This document shows positions 8,555 to 17,419 of a DNA stretch of 64,000 nt, in pieces; positions within the stretch are counted from its first letter, which is position 1, and each line of letters opens with the position of its first letter. The notes beneath the pieces were generated by a model. That model searched no databases. It was not told the origin of the DNA and worked only from the letters and a program-made list of their open reading frames with translations. The stretch lies in NCBI GenBank assembly GCA_039565995.1, contig CP154795.1, positions 3,162,001 to 3,226,000 on the forward strand. The letters run 5' to 3'. This DNA comes from Propionibacteriaceae bacterium ZF39. GTDB lineage: Bacteria > Actinomycetota > Actinomycetes > Propionibacteriales > Propionibacteriaceae. The position numbers were made by a program, and so were the translations under genes.

Positions 8555-9228
8555 ACCCGCAGGCGCCGGCACCTGTGCGGTCGCGGGGTGGCCGGGTGGC
8601 GGTGGCGACGGCGGTCGCCGGGACGGTGTTCATCGCTGCAGGTGCGTTCTGGCTCTCCTTCACCGCTCTGGCGGACCTTGCCCGCCGCTCCGGGATCGAT
8701 GCGGGGCAGGCGTGGGCGTGGCCGCTGATCGTGGACGGGATCATCGTCGTCGCAACCGTTGCCGTCGTCGCGCTCGCTCGGCAGCGGTCGGCTTGGTATC
8801 CGTGGGTGCTGCTCGCTGCGGGTGCGCTGGTGTCGGTGACGGCGAACGCGATCCATGCCGTCGTCGCCGCCGATGCCGATGTGCCCGGGGTGCTGGCGGC
8901 GTCGGTGGCGGCGGTGCCGCCGCTGGTGCTGCTTGCGATCACGCACCTCACCGTCATCCTCACCCGACCGGCCTCCGAGGCCGCCAAGCCACATCTCGCC
9001 GACGAGGACGAGCCGACGCCGGAGAGCGGTCTGTCCGAGCTGCAGGCCGTTATTCCCACACCGGGGTCGGAGCAGACGCCCGCGCGGGAGGTGGCGGGGC
9101 GGTTGCGAGATGAGGAGGGCTGGTCGAACAAAGCGATCGCCCGGCACCTCGGCGTGCACCCCTCCACCGTGGGCCGCTGGTTCGCACGCCCCGAACTCAC
9201 CACCCGTGACGAACAGGAGACGCCATGA
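8551..9228 (+). CDS. DUF2637 membrane protein with C-terminal helix-turn-helix
   Basis: 225 residues starting in the 4-bp overlap with the prim-pol gene. Four hydrophobic segments between about 17 and 135 form the DUF2637 unit common on actinobacterial conjugative elements. After an acidic linker, a short HTH (EGWSNKAIARHLGVHPSTVGRWF without the first residues, about 190-212) closes the protein. A membrane module joined to a DNA-binding helix suggests it tethers element DNA to the membrane, as proposed for Streptomyces spread proteins; that role is inference. Confidence 0.82.
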   Translation: MNPQAPAPVRSRGGRVAVATAVAGTVFIAAGAFWLSFTALADLARRSGIDAGQAWAWPLIVDGIIVVATVAVVALARQRSAWYPWVLLAAGALVSVTANAIHAVVAADADVPGVLAASVAAVPPLVLLAITHLTVILTRPASEAAKPHLADEDEPTPESGLSELQAVIPTPGSEQTPAREVAGRLRDEEGWSNKAIARHLGVHPSTVGRWFARPELTTRDEQETP

Positions 9229-9665
9229 ACGACGACCAGCACACGTACGTCGAGCCCACCGCTACGGCGCTGCACGAGCGAGACCATGACCGTGCTGAGG
9301 AGACGCCGCGTGAAAGCGAGGCGTCGGCGCTGGCCCGGCACCGCGACCCGTCACTGGCCAAAGACTCGACGGCGAAGGACGCGGCGACGAGAGCGCGTGC
9401 TGGTGTGGAGTGGGTGCGTCCGACTGATCTGATGGCGTCGCGTTCGGCGCGGATAGTGGGGCGGGGTATCGATTTTCAGGCCGAGCTCGCCCGCCGCGCC
9501 CGCCGGGTACCTGGTCAGGCGTATCGGGCGACCCGTGACGGGGCACGGTCGGGTGCGCGGTTCGTGAGCGAGCGGGCACGGAAGCTGCCGCCGGTGACCG
9601 CGTTCGGTCGTGGTGGCGGGGAGCGGTTCTCATGGGTGTCGCGCTCCGGGATCGGGCTCGGGTAA
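9225..9665 (+). CDS. Hypothetical ICE protein, basic C-terminus
   Basis: 146 residues, ATGA overlap with the DUF2637 gene, so translationally coupled. The N-terminal half is acidic and polar, the C-terminal half rich in Arg/Gly (RRARRVPGQAYRATRDGARS). No family recognised and no membrane segment. The charge split suggests a nucleic-acid or partner-binding protein, but nothing in the sequence fixes a role. Confidence 0.7.
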   Translation: MNDDQHTYVEPTATALHERDHDRAEETPRESEASALARHRDPSLAKDSTAKDAATRARAGVEWVRPTDLMASRSARIVGRGIDFQAELARRARRVPGQAYRATRDGARSGARFVSERARKLPPVTAFGRGGGERFSWVSRSGIGLG

Positions 9666-9745
9666 CCGCCATGCACGCCCCCAGCCAACGTCTGAGCGCG
9701 CCTGCTGGGGAGCGTGTGCGCACCTGCCTGTCAGGAGGTGCTCCC

Positions 9746-10609
9746 ATGCAGACTGCATCAGACCGTGACAGGCGGAATCGTTTCGAGGACTCCGAGGCGC
9801 TGCGCGCCCTGCTGAATCGGCTCCATCAGGCGGGGCGTGGGGCGTGGCAGCGTGACCCGGAGGCGGCGGCGCTGATGGAGCACGCCGCGAACAAGTACGC
9901 CGCTCTCGCCCGCAAGCACGGCCTCGACCCGTGGGAGGCGGCTTCGGCGGCGTTCGAGGCGATGCGGGGAACTGCGACGCGGCGGGCGGATGACCCGTGG
10001 GCGGTGGTGACGCGGGCGGTGCAGGTGACCTGCACCGCCGAGGAACGCGGCAACGGACTGCTGTGCTCCGTGCATCAGGCCCGTCGCCCGAAGTATTCGG
10101 TGTTCCACGACGCCGAACGATTCAGCGACCGCGAGAACCCCCTGCCCGACTACCACCCCGCGTTCTGCTTCGACCCCTTCACCGACCCCGACGAGGACCC
10201 GGACGATGAGCGTCCGGTGCGGGAGCGGGCGATGAACGTCACCGCCGCCGTCGAGGACACGATCGCGTTCCTCTCGTGGGTCGGCTGGGAACCCTCGACA
10301 GCCCGGGCTGCGGTCGAGTACATCACCACCAGGTTGGCGGGGTCGCCGTCGCGGGCGTCGGCGTTCGAGGTGCTGCGCCGTGACCGGCAGGCCCGCGCCC
10401 TCCTGGACCTGCCGGGTGCGTCGTGGACGGCGCTGCTGCGGATCGTGCTCGGCACCCCCGACCCGACCCTCGCGCATACGAACGCTGGGCGCGGGTTGCT
10501 CGTGCGGCTCCTGATCGGCCAACCCCTGCGCGCACTCCTCACCGACGACGACCTCGTGATCACTGCCGGGCTCGCCGCCCCGCGCCTGGCAGGGGGCGAG
10601 GAGTCATGA
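9746..10609 (+). CDS. Conserved hypothetical ICE protein
   Basis: 287 residues. ATG 9746 is chosen because AGGAGGTG lies 6 bp upstream; an earlier ATG at 9632 would overlap the previous gene by 34 bp. Soluble and mixed alpha-helical, with an acidic stretch DPDEDPDDERP near residue 150. Found in a prim-pol/DUF2637/ParB neighbourhood, suggesting a replication or maintenance role, but I cannot name the family. Ends in a 4-bp overlap with the ParB-like gene. Confidence 0.75.
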   Translation: MQTASDRDRRNRFEDSEALRALLNRLHQAGRGAWQRDPEAAALMEHAANKYAALARKHGLDPWEAASAAFEAMRGTATRRADDPWAVVTRAVQVTCTAEERGNGLLCSVHQARRPKYSVFHDAERFSDRENPLPDYHPAFCFDPFTDPDEDPDDERPVRERAMNVTAAVEDTIAFLSWVGWEPSTARAAVEYITTRLAGSPSRASAFEVLRRDRQARALLDLPGASWTALLRIVLGTPDPTLAHTNAGRGLLVRLLIGQPLRALLTDDDLVITAGLAAPRLAGGEES

Positions 10610-11685
10610 GCACGGTGCCGGCGGGCCACATCGAGCTGGAGCGCGCGGTCGACTCCATCATCGTCGGCCGCCGGCACCGGCAAGACCACGGCGACCTTGC
10701 CCCGTTGGTGGAGTCGATCCGCCGCAACGGGCTCTTGCAGCCCATCACGATCACCCTCGACGGGCACCTGATCTGCGGCGCGCGGCGCCTCGCGGCGCTG
10801 AAACTCCTGGGCATCAAGACCGTCAACGTCTGGGTACGGTCCGGGATCTCCGACCGGCTCGGGCAACTCCTCGCCGAACAAGACGAGAACGTCCTGCACA
10901 AGCCGCTCACCCAGCTCGAAGCCGCAGCCCTCTACCGCGAACTCAAGACCCTGCTCGCCGAAGACGCCGCCCGCCGCCAGGAGGCCACCCGGTTCCAGAC
11001 GACCGCAGACGACGCAGAAGACGGTGGTGCCAATTTGGCACCACCGCAGTTCGAGCAAGGCAAGGCTCGCGCTCAGGCTGCGCGGATGGTGACTGGCCGC
11101 GCGTCCTATACGACGTTGGAGCGCATCGGCCGGTTGGAGGACCTGGCCGCGGACGAGTCGCAGCCGGAACCGGTACGGGCGCGTGCGGCAGAGGAGGTCG
11201 AGCGGATCAAGGCAGGTGGGAGCGTCTATCCCTCGCACCTGCGCGTGAATGCCGAGCTGTCGCTGGCGGAGCTCAACCAGCTCGCCGCGGATCCCGCCCA
11301 GTCCGTCGAGGTGCGCGAACGAGCACGGGTCGAGGCGGATGCGGTGCGTGCGGCGGAGCAGGAGGCGAGGGCGGCGGAGTTGGAGCAGCTGGCAAAGGCC
11401 GCGCTCGCCCGCGTCAAAGCAGCCAAGGCCTCCGGGGAGAAGAAGCCAGCGCGGCCCGCGCTGACGGCGGTGAACACCGGGGAGCCGGTGCCGTTCCCGC
11501 TGACCGCGTTCCTGGCCACCTGGGACGACATGGCCGAATGGTGGACCCACTACGACCCCGCCGACGTCGGCCCAGCCCTCACCGCTGAACAGTGGGCACG
11601 GTTCGAGGAGACCATCGCCGGGACCATCGCGTTCACCGACGCCGCACGCGCGGCACGGCAAGACAGGGCCGAGCACATCGCCTGA
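10606..11685 (+). CDS. ParB-like nuclease/partition-domain protein
   Basis: 359 residues from ATG 10606 (ATGA overlap). The N-terminal ParB/Srx domain is clear: LAPLVESIRRNGLLQPITI, then GHLICGARRLAALKLLG (about residues 30-68). Segment 90-200 includes a possible HTH (KARAQAARMVTGRASYTTLE). The remainder is a long charged coiled-coil-like helix (about 205-275) and a C-terminal domain. No ParA partner is visible in the window, so it may regulate copy number or transfer rather than act in classical partitioning. Confidence 0.87.
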   Translation: MSTVPAGHIELERAVDSIIVGRRHRQDHGDLAPLVESIRRNGLLQPITITLDGHLICGARRLAALKLLGIKTVNVWVRSGISDRLGQLLAEQDENVLHKPLTQLEAAALYRELKTLLAEDAARRQEATRFQTTADDAEDGGANLAPPQFEQGKARAQAARMVTGRASYTTLERIGRLEDLAADESQPEPVRARAAEEVERIKAGGSVYPSHLRVNAELSLAELNQLAADPAQSVEVRERARVEADAVRAAEQEARAAELEQLAKAALARVKAAKASGEKKPARPALTAVNTGEPVPFPLTAFLATWDDMAEWWTHYDPADVGPALTAEQWARFEETIAGTIAFTDAARAARQDRAEHIA

Positions 11686-11764
11686 ACCGCGGGGCGGGTG
11701 CGGTGGTGCGCACCTTCCTGGCAACCACGCATCCGTTGTTGCCGTCCGGGAAGGACCCGTGCTC

Positions 11765-12463
11765 ATGGACCCCGCCACGTCTGATGACCGTCGCCGTCGT
11801 CGCCTGCTGATCGCCGCCACCGCTGGCGGCCTCGCTCTGCTCTTGCTCGTCGGAGTCGGCATCTACGGCCTCGTCCGCGGCCCCGCCGCCCCGTCGGCCT
11901 CGACGCCGAACGAACGACCTTCCACCGCCGCGCCCGTGACACCGGCCCCGACCTCGGTCGCAGAGCTGGAGCCGCTGGACCAGCACCTTGGGCCGGAAGC
12001 GTTCGCCCAAGCGGTCGCTGAGGCGCTGTTCACCTGGGACACCACGACCGGGCACATGCCATCGGACTATGCGCAGGTGCTCGCGGATGCCGCGCACGGC
12101 AGCGAGGCCGACGCCTTCGTCGGTGACGTCCGCGCCTACATCCCGACGAACGATGCGTGGGCGCAGCTGCGCACCTACGCGACTCGGCAGTGGCTGACCC
12201 TCGACGAGGTGTTCGTCCCGGAGGCGTGGGAGACCGCCGTCGAGCAGGCAGCCCCCGGTCAGATACCTGATGGTGCGGTCGCGTACACCATCTCGGGGAC
12301 ACGGCACCGGGAAGGCATCTGGGGCACCGACCCCGTCGAGGCATCCCGCCCGGTCTCCTTCACTGTGTTCCTCGTCTGCACCCCGCCCAATCCCGGTCGC
12401 GGCACCGGGTCGGGGTTGTGTGAGGTGCTGCGGCTCTCACAGCTCGACAACCCTCTCCGCTGA
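11765..12463 (+). CDS. Single-pass membrane conjugation protein, VirB8/TcpC-like
   Basis: 232 residues. A short basic cytoplasmic N-terminus (DRRRRRLLIA) precedes one transmembrane helix (about 13-36), a Pro/Thr/Ser linker and an extracytoplasmic domain of about 170 residues with two cysteines near the C-terminus. This layout is that of VirB8/TcpC scaffold proteins of Gram-positive type IV secretion systems, and it lies between ParB and the cell-wall hydrolase. The VirB8 assignment is by topology and context only. Start ATG 11765; an earlier in-frame GTG at 11759 is possible. Confidence 0.65.
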   Translation: MDPATSDDRRRRRLLIAATAGGLALLLLVGVGIYGLVRGPAAPSASTPNERPSTAAPVTPAPTSVAELEPLDQHLGPEAFAQAVAEALFTWDTTTGHMPSDYAQVLADAAHGSEADAFVGDVRAYIPTNDAWAQLRTYATRQWLTLDEVFVPEAWETAVEQAAPGQIPDGAVAYTISGTRHREGIWGTDPVEASRPVSFTVFLVCTPPNPGRGTGSGLCEVLRLSQLDNPLR

Positions 12464-12475
12464 GCCGAGGCCGTG

Positions 12476-14095
12476 ATGAAGAAGCTCGCGCTCCTCGCCC
12501 TCACCTTGCTGCTCCTGGGGCCGTCCACGATCCTGCTGGGCGTCGCCACGCTCGGCGGAACACCTGCGACCGCCGCCGTCTGCACGCCCGGCTCGTTGGC
12601 GGTCGGCCCGATCCCGGACTCGCTGACCGCGACGACCCGCAACGGGGAGACGGTCACGCTGAACCGGCAACAGCTCACCCACGCCGCGACGATCATCACG
12701 GTCGGCGGGCAGACAGCCGGCGTCGGACGTGAAGGGGTGCTGATCGCGCTGATGGCTGCGCTGACCGAGTCGACCCTGCGGATGCTCGCCAACACGAGCG
12801 CCTATCCCGAGTCGGCGGAGTACCCCAACGACGGCGAGGGTTCGGATCACGACTCGCTCGGGCTGTTTCAGATGCGCCCGGTCAGCGGGTGGGGCACAGT
12901 CGCGGAGCTCATGGACCCCAGCTACCAGGCGAGAGCCTTCTACGGTGGCCCCACGGGCCCGAACTACCCATCGCCGCGGGGCCTGCTCGACATCGCCGGC
13001 TGGCAGCAGCTCGACCCCGGCGAAGCAGCCCAAGCCGTCGAGGTCAGCGCCTACCCGGACCGGTATCAGAACTACCAGCCGGTCGCCGAAGCGATCCTCA
13101 CCGCCCTGACCCGTCCCGTGTCCTCCGGCAACGATGGCGGGGACGAGACGCCCGTCGTGCCCGAGACGACGCGCATCGTGTTCCCGCTGCCGGAGGGGAC
13201 CTGGGCGCGGACGAGCCCGTTCGGATGGCGTAACGACCCGATCACCGGCGAACGCCGCTTCCACGCAGGCAGCGACTTCGCCGCCCCCGACGGCACCCCC
13301 ATCTACGCCGTCGCGGACGGCATCGTCGTGCGAGCCGGATACACCGACGCAGGAGGCGGGGTCATCGTCATCGAGCACACCGTCCGGGGCGAGCGGGTCG
13401 CGTCGATGTACGTGCACATGTGGGCGCACGGCATCCATGTCGCAGAAGGCGACACCGTGACCGCCGGGCAGCGCATCGGAGACGTCGGCTCCTCGGGACA
13501 CTCCACCGGCCCTCACCTGCACCTGCAAATCCACCCCGGCGGCGCAGACGCCGACCCGGTGAACTCCGACGCCTGGCTCACCGACCACGGCGCCGCTGAA
13601 TCCGGCGCGAGCACGGCACCAAACGCAGGTTGCGCTCCGGGGCCGAACATCGCCGCGCCAACACCGTACACAGGTACCGATCCTGACGAGCTTCGGGACG
13701 ATCCGACGAGCGGCGGCCAGATCACTGCCCGCATGGAGCACCTGCTCACACAGACCCGGGCCGCGTTTCCCGACTCCGGCTGGGCCTGCTGGTCACCGCG
13801 ACCCGGCACCTCGTCGGAACACCCGCTCGGCAGAGCGTGCGATGTGACCTTCGGGAACACCATCGGAACGGCCGCGACCGGCGCCGCCCTCGACACGGGG
13901 TGGGCGATGACGAACTGGCTGCAGGCCAACGCCGCCGCCCTCGGAGTCGAGTATCTCATCTGGCAAGGCAAGATCTGGTCGCTCGCTCGCGCCGACGAGG
14001 GCTGGCGGCCCTACAACGGCGGGGGCATGCACGACCCCTCGGACATCACAGGCGGGCACTACGACCACCTGCACATCACCGTCCGAGAAAACTAG
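12476..14095 (+). CDS. Secreted M23 peptidase, conjugation cell-wall hydrolase (VirB1-like role)
   Basis: 539 residues; ATG 12476 has GAGG five bases upstream. A signal peptide or N-terminal anchor covers residues 1-35. Residues about 60-210 are lysozyme/transglycosylase-like with DSLGLFQMRPVSGWGT. Residues about 230-370 are a LytM/M23 domain with zinc ligands HAGSD (H263, D267) and HLHLQIH (H347, H349). The C-terminal ~130 residues form a further domain with HPLGRACDVTF and HYDHLHITV. It opens peptidoglycan for the transfer channel. The reading frame is complete although a mobile module starts only a few bases after the stop. Confidence 0.92.
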   Translation: MKKLALLALTLLLLGPSTILLGVATLGGTPATAAVCTPGSLAVGPIPDSLTATTRNGETVTLNRQQLTHAATIITVGGQTAGVGREGVLIALMAALTESTLRMLANTSAYPESAEYPNDGEGSDHDSLGLFQMRPVSGWGTVAELMDPSYQARAFYGGPTGPNYPSPRGLLDIAGWQQLDPGEAAQAVEVSAYPDRYQNYQPVAEAILTALTRPVSSGNDGGDETPVVPETTRIVFPLPEGTWARTSPFGWRNDPITGERRFHAGSDFAAPDGTPIYAVADGIVVRAGYTDAGGGVIVIEHTVRGERVASMYVHMWAHGIHVAEGDTVTAGQRIGDVGSSGHSTGPHLHLQIHPGGADADPVNSDAWLTDHGAAESGASTAPNAGCAPGPNIAAPTPYTGTDPDELRDDPTSGGQITARMEHLLTQTRAAFPDSGWACWSPRPGTSSEHPLGRACDVTFGNTIGTAATGAALDTGWAMTNWLQANAAALGVEYLIWQGKIWSLARADEGWRPYNGGGMHDPSDITGGHYDHLHITVREN

Positions 14096-14100
14096 CAATT

Positions 14101-14257
14101 ATTACGTTAGATGTAATCCGCGACGGCCGGAATCGTGCGTATTCGCTGGTCAGGCAAGGGTACCAGGGGTCACTGATCTGAGCCTTGAACCCGGCTCTTG
14201 ACCAGGGGAAACGCACCAAGTCTTACGTTAGATGTACTTTTCATACATTAGATGTAA
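14101..14257. repeat. Three copies of a TTAC(G/A)TTAGATGTAA motif beside a recombinase gene
   Basis: Copies at 14101-14117 (ATTACGTTAGATGTAAT, with 5-bp inverted ends), 14223-14236 (TTACGTTAGATGTA) and 14244-14257 (TACATTAGATGTAA). Each is a small palindrome-like site with a TTAGAT core. The first copy begins 5 bp after the M23 gene stop and the other two overlap the tyrosine recombinase leader. They look like recombinase binding arms or a terminal repeat of the inserted module. No copy was found at the right side of the module. Confidence 0.7.
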
Positions 14258-14267
14258 GACTGTTGGA

Positions 14268-15395
14268 GTGGACTTCGAGGACGGGAACCGCGCCGGATCG
14301 GTGACGGCGTTGCGGGCGGGCAACGTGGCGTTGCTGCGTCCGGCGGAGCAGGTCTTCGATGACATGCTCACGGGCTGGTCGGCGCAGCAGGTCTCACGGA
14401 TGCTGAACCCCAAGACGATCGGGGCGCGCTTGTCGCAGGTGCGCCGGTTCGCCGTGTTCTGCGGGAGCTTGCCGTGGGAGTGGTCGCCCGCCGATGTCGA
14501 GGAGTGGACGACCGAGCTGGTCTCCGGCGACAAGCCGTGCTCGCACGGCACGATCCGCTCGTATCAGAACGCGGTCGCGTTGTTCTGCGACTACCTGACC
14601 GACCGCCGCTACGGCTGGATCGAGCGATGCGAGGAACTGTTCGGCACTCATCCGGTGCAGGTCTGCCATGAGTGGAACACCGCGATCCACACCAGCGATC
14701 ACGAGGCACGCCCGGCGGTCCGGCCACTGTCGCGGGAAGAGGTACAAGCCTTCTTCGACTACGCCGACGATCGCGCCGACCATGCTCGCACGCGCGGAAA
14801 GAAGGGCTGGAAGTCGGTGTTCCGCGACGCGACCCTGTTCAAGATGATCTACGCCTTCGGGCTGCGCCGCCGCGAGGTCGGGATGCTGGACCTGCATGAC
14901 TTCACCCGCAACCCGACCGCGACCGAGTTCGGCCGGTACGGGGTCTGCAACGTCCGCTGGGGCAAGGCCAGCAAAGGCTCCCCGCCCCGTCGGCGGGCGG
15001 TGCTGGCGGTGTTCGACTGGACCCGCCCAGTGATCGAGGAATACGTCACCGACGTGCTGCCGCTGTTCGACACGGCAGGCGCCGGGATGCTGTGGCCGAC
15101 CGAACGACAATCCAGGATCACGGGCAGCTACGTCGGGATGAGGTTCGCCGAGTACCGCGACGACCTCGGCTTCGACGCCGCGCTGCACCCGCACTGTCTG
15201 CGGCACTCGTATGTGACCCATCTGATCGAGGACGGCTTCGACCCGCTGTTCGTGCAGCAGCAGGTCGGGCACCGGTGGGGATCGACCACAGCCCTCTACA
15301 CCGGCGTCTCGGGCGACTACCGCAACCGCACCCTGCGCCGCGCCCTGGACGCCGCGTTCACCCCACCGACCGCAACCGAGGAAGGATCACGCTGA
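14268..15395 (+). CDS. Tyrosine recombinase (first gene of recombinase module)
   Basis: 375 residues if GTG 14268 is used; an ATG at 14232 would start inside the repeat cluster and adds 12 unlikely residues. Residues about 30-140 form a SAM-like core-binding domain. The catalytic domain holds Arg200 (FGLRRREVGML), the box HCLRHSYVTHL (about 308-318), GHRWG and the nucleophile Tyr344 (TALYTGVS). All catalytic residues are present. Its stop overlaps the next ATG (TGATG). Inserted between conjugation genes whose neighbours normally run together. Confidence 0.9.
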   Translation: MDFEDGNRAGSVTALRAGNVALLRPAEQVFDDMLTGWSAQQVSRMLNPKTIGARLSQVRRFAVFCGSLPWEWSPADVEEWTTELVSGDKPCSHGTIRSYQNAVALFCDYLTDRRYGWIERCEELFGTHPVQVCHEWNTAIHTSDHEARPAVRPLSREEVQAFFDYADDRADHARTRGKKGWKSVFRDATLFKMIYAFGLRRREVGMLDLHDFTRNPTATEFGRYGVCNVRWGKASKGSPPRRRAVLAVFDWTRPVIEEYVTDVLPLFDTAGAGMLWPTERQSRITGSYVGMRFAEYRDDLGFDAALHPHCLRHSYVTHLIEDGFDPLFVQQQVGHRWGSTTALYTGVSGDYRNRTLRRALDAAFTPPTATEEGSR

Positions 15396-15736
15396 TGACG
15401 AAGACCGTCGCCTACCACTGGCACCTGCGCAAGATCATGAACGAGCACGGCATGAACGCCACCACCGAACTGGTGCCGCTGCTGGCCGACCGGGGCGTGG
15501 TGATGACCTCGACCCAGGTCTACCGGATCGTCACCGGCGAGCCGGAGCGGTTGAACATGCGGCTGCTCGCCGCGCTCTGCGACATCCTCGACGTCACCCC
15601 CAACGACCTGATCGAGCCCTACGTCGCCACCAGCTCGCGGCGCGGACGCAAGACCGGCACCACCGGCACCAGCACGCAGTCCAAGCCCAGCCGGAACCGT
15701 CCAACTCGCGCAGTCATCAAGCCTGCTGGGGACTGA
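15395..15736 (+). CDS. Small XRE/Cro-type helix-turn-helix protein of recombinase module
   Basis: 113 residues from ATG 15395, coupled to the recombinase by TGATG. Contains an XRE-like HTH: ELVPLLADRGVVMTSTQVYR followed by RLLAALCDILDVTPNDLIE (about 23-71). The C-terminal tail is basic and Ser/Thr-rich. In size and company it resembles the small accessory proteins of multi-gene tyrosine recombinase elements (Tn554-type TnpC is also a small third partner), but the resemblance is organisational, not demonstrated homology. Confidence 0.83.
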   Translation: MTKTVAYHWHLRKIMNEHGMNATTELVPLLADRGVVMTSTQVYRIVTGEPERLNMRLLAALCDILDVTPNDLIEPYVATSSRRGRKTGTTGTSTQSKPSRNRPTRAVIKPAGD

Positions 15737-15745
15737 CCGGACCAG

Positions 15746-17410
15746 ATGGCGAGCACGATCGTCCCCGGTGAGTGTTTCCGCTGCGGACGGGTGAGGAACC
15801 TGCGCTGGAACCACACACTCAACCGGGGTGAGTGTCGGGCTTGCCGCGCCCGCCGCTCACCCCAGGAGACCTGCACCGGCTGCGGCAGGCAGCGGCGAGT
15901 CAACGCCCGCACCAGCGACGGCGGCGCTATCTGCACCACCTGCTACGCCCGAAACCGCGCCGGTGAGGATGCTTGCGAGGGATGCGGCACTATCGGCCCG
16001 CTCGCCACCCGAGCTGGCGGGAAGTCCGATGGATCGCGGAATCTCTGCGTTCGCTGCTACCGGCACCCGCGTCGGTCCTGCGGCGTCTGCGGCCGGCTCA
16101 AGCGAGTCGCGTTGAAAGCGACCGCCGCGAGCCCGGACGTCTGCCCGACCTGCTACCAAGCGCCGGTCATCGACTGCTCCATCTGCGGCCAGCGGTCGCT
16201 CGGCCGGCGAACCACCAACCACGGCCGGCCCCGTTGCTTCGCCTGCCAAGCCACCCAGCAGATCGACGCCGCGCTCACCGGCCCGGACGGCACGATCCGA
16301 CCCGAGCTGAAACCCGTCCGCGATGCCCTGACCGAGCTACGCCAACCCCGCTCGCTGCTGAACAACTGGCACGACTTGCCGAGCCTGCACCTGCTCACCG
16401 ACATCGCTCAAGGCCGGCTCGACCTGTCACACGATGCTCTCGATGCCCGCCCGCAAGTGTTCTCGGTGACCTACCTGCGCGCGATGCTCGTCGCCTCCGG
16501 CGCGTTGCCGCCCCGGGACGAGAACGCCGCCCGGCTACACCGCCACGCCGCCGAAGCCGGCGCCGACATCACCGATCCCGAGCTGCGCGGCGTGCTGTCC
16601 CGCTATGCCCGCTGGCACGTCGTCGGCCGCGCCAAGACCAACCGCCACGGCCACCTCACCGCTCATGTCGCCGCACGCTGCCGCAGCGACATTCACACCG
16701 CCCACGCCTTTCTCGACGACCTGACCGCGGGCGGTCACACCCTCGACGACTGCCCGCAAGCCTGCGTGGACGCCTGGCTCAGCACGAGCCGCAGCACCCG
16801 CCTGGGGTTCGTCCGCTGGCTCACACGAGGCGGCTACCTACCCCGAGTCACGTTGCCCGAACCCGTCGCGGCGAAAGACCCCGCCCATCAGGTTGACGCC
16901 GAAGATCAGCTGGCCCTTGCCCGCCGACTCCTGCACGACTCCACCGTCGCCAGCATCGAGGATCGCGCCGCCGCCTGCCTGATCCTGCTCTATGCCCAGC
17001 CCGTCGCGAAGATCGCCGCCCTCACCACCGACGACATCGAGGTCCGCGACACGGGAACCTATCTGCGGCTCGGCCGCGAACCGCTGCTGCTGATCCCGCC
17101 TCTGGACGGGCTGGTCACCGCGCTACCGGTCGTCAAGCCGTTCGGCACTGCGAGCATCCTGGCTGATGCCCGGTGGCTGTTCACTGGCAAGAACGCGGGC
17201 ACCCATCTTCATCCCGCTTCACTCATGCGGCGGATGAACCAGCTCGGCATCTTCACCCGCGCCAGCCGGAGCACCGCGCTACTGCACCTGGCCTCCACGA
17301 CCCCGCCCGCCGTGTTCGCCTCGCTCATCGGCATCCACATCACCACCGCGACCCGCTGGGCTGAACTCACCGGCTCAGCCTGGAACACCTACGCCGCCGC
17401 CCGACGCTGA
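15746..17410 (+). CDS. Zinc-knuckle protein with degenerate tyrosine-recombinase fold
   Basis: 554 residues. The first ~175 residues contain repeated CxxC pairs (CFRCGR, CRACRA, CTGCGR, CTTCYA, CEGCG, CVRCYR, CGVCGR, CPTCY, CSICGQ, CFACQ), so about five zinc ribbons. Residues 195-545 follow the layout of a tyrosine recombinase (core-binding helices, then a catalytic-like domain). However the expected HxxR box reads ALLHLAS, the LGH box IGIH and the nucleophile region TATRWAEL has Trp instead of Tyr. It is therefore probably a catalytically dead partner that binds DNA through its zinc ribbons. Follows the HTH gene by 9 bp. Confidence 0.82.
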   Translation: MASTIVPGECFRCGRVRNLRWNHTLNRGECRACRARRSPQETCTGCGRQRRVNARTSDGGAICTTCYARNRAGEDACEGCGTIGPLATRAGGKSDGSRNLCVRCYRHPRRSCGVCGRLKRVALKATAASPDVCPTCYQAPVIDCSICGQRSLGRRTTNHGRPRCFACQATQQIDAALTGPDGTIRPELKPVRDALTELRQPRSLLNNWHDLPSLHLLTDIAQGRLDLSHDALDARPQVFSVTYLRAMLVASGALPPRDENAARLHRHAAEAGADITDPELRGVLSRYARWHVVGRAKTNRHGHLTAHVAARCRSDIHTAHAFLDDLTAGGHTLDDCPQACVDAWLSTSRSTRLGFVRWLTRGGYLPRVTLPEPVAAKDPAHQVDAEDQLALARRLLHDSTVASIEDRAAACLILLYAQPVAKIAALTTDDIEVRDTGTYLRLGREPLLLIPPLDGLVTALPVVKPFGTASILADARWLFTGKNAGTHLHPASLMRRMNQLGIFTRASRSTALLHLASTTPPAVFASLIGIHITTATRWAELTGSAWNTYAAARR

Positions 17411-17419
17411 CGACCAAGG

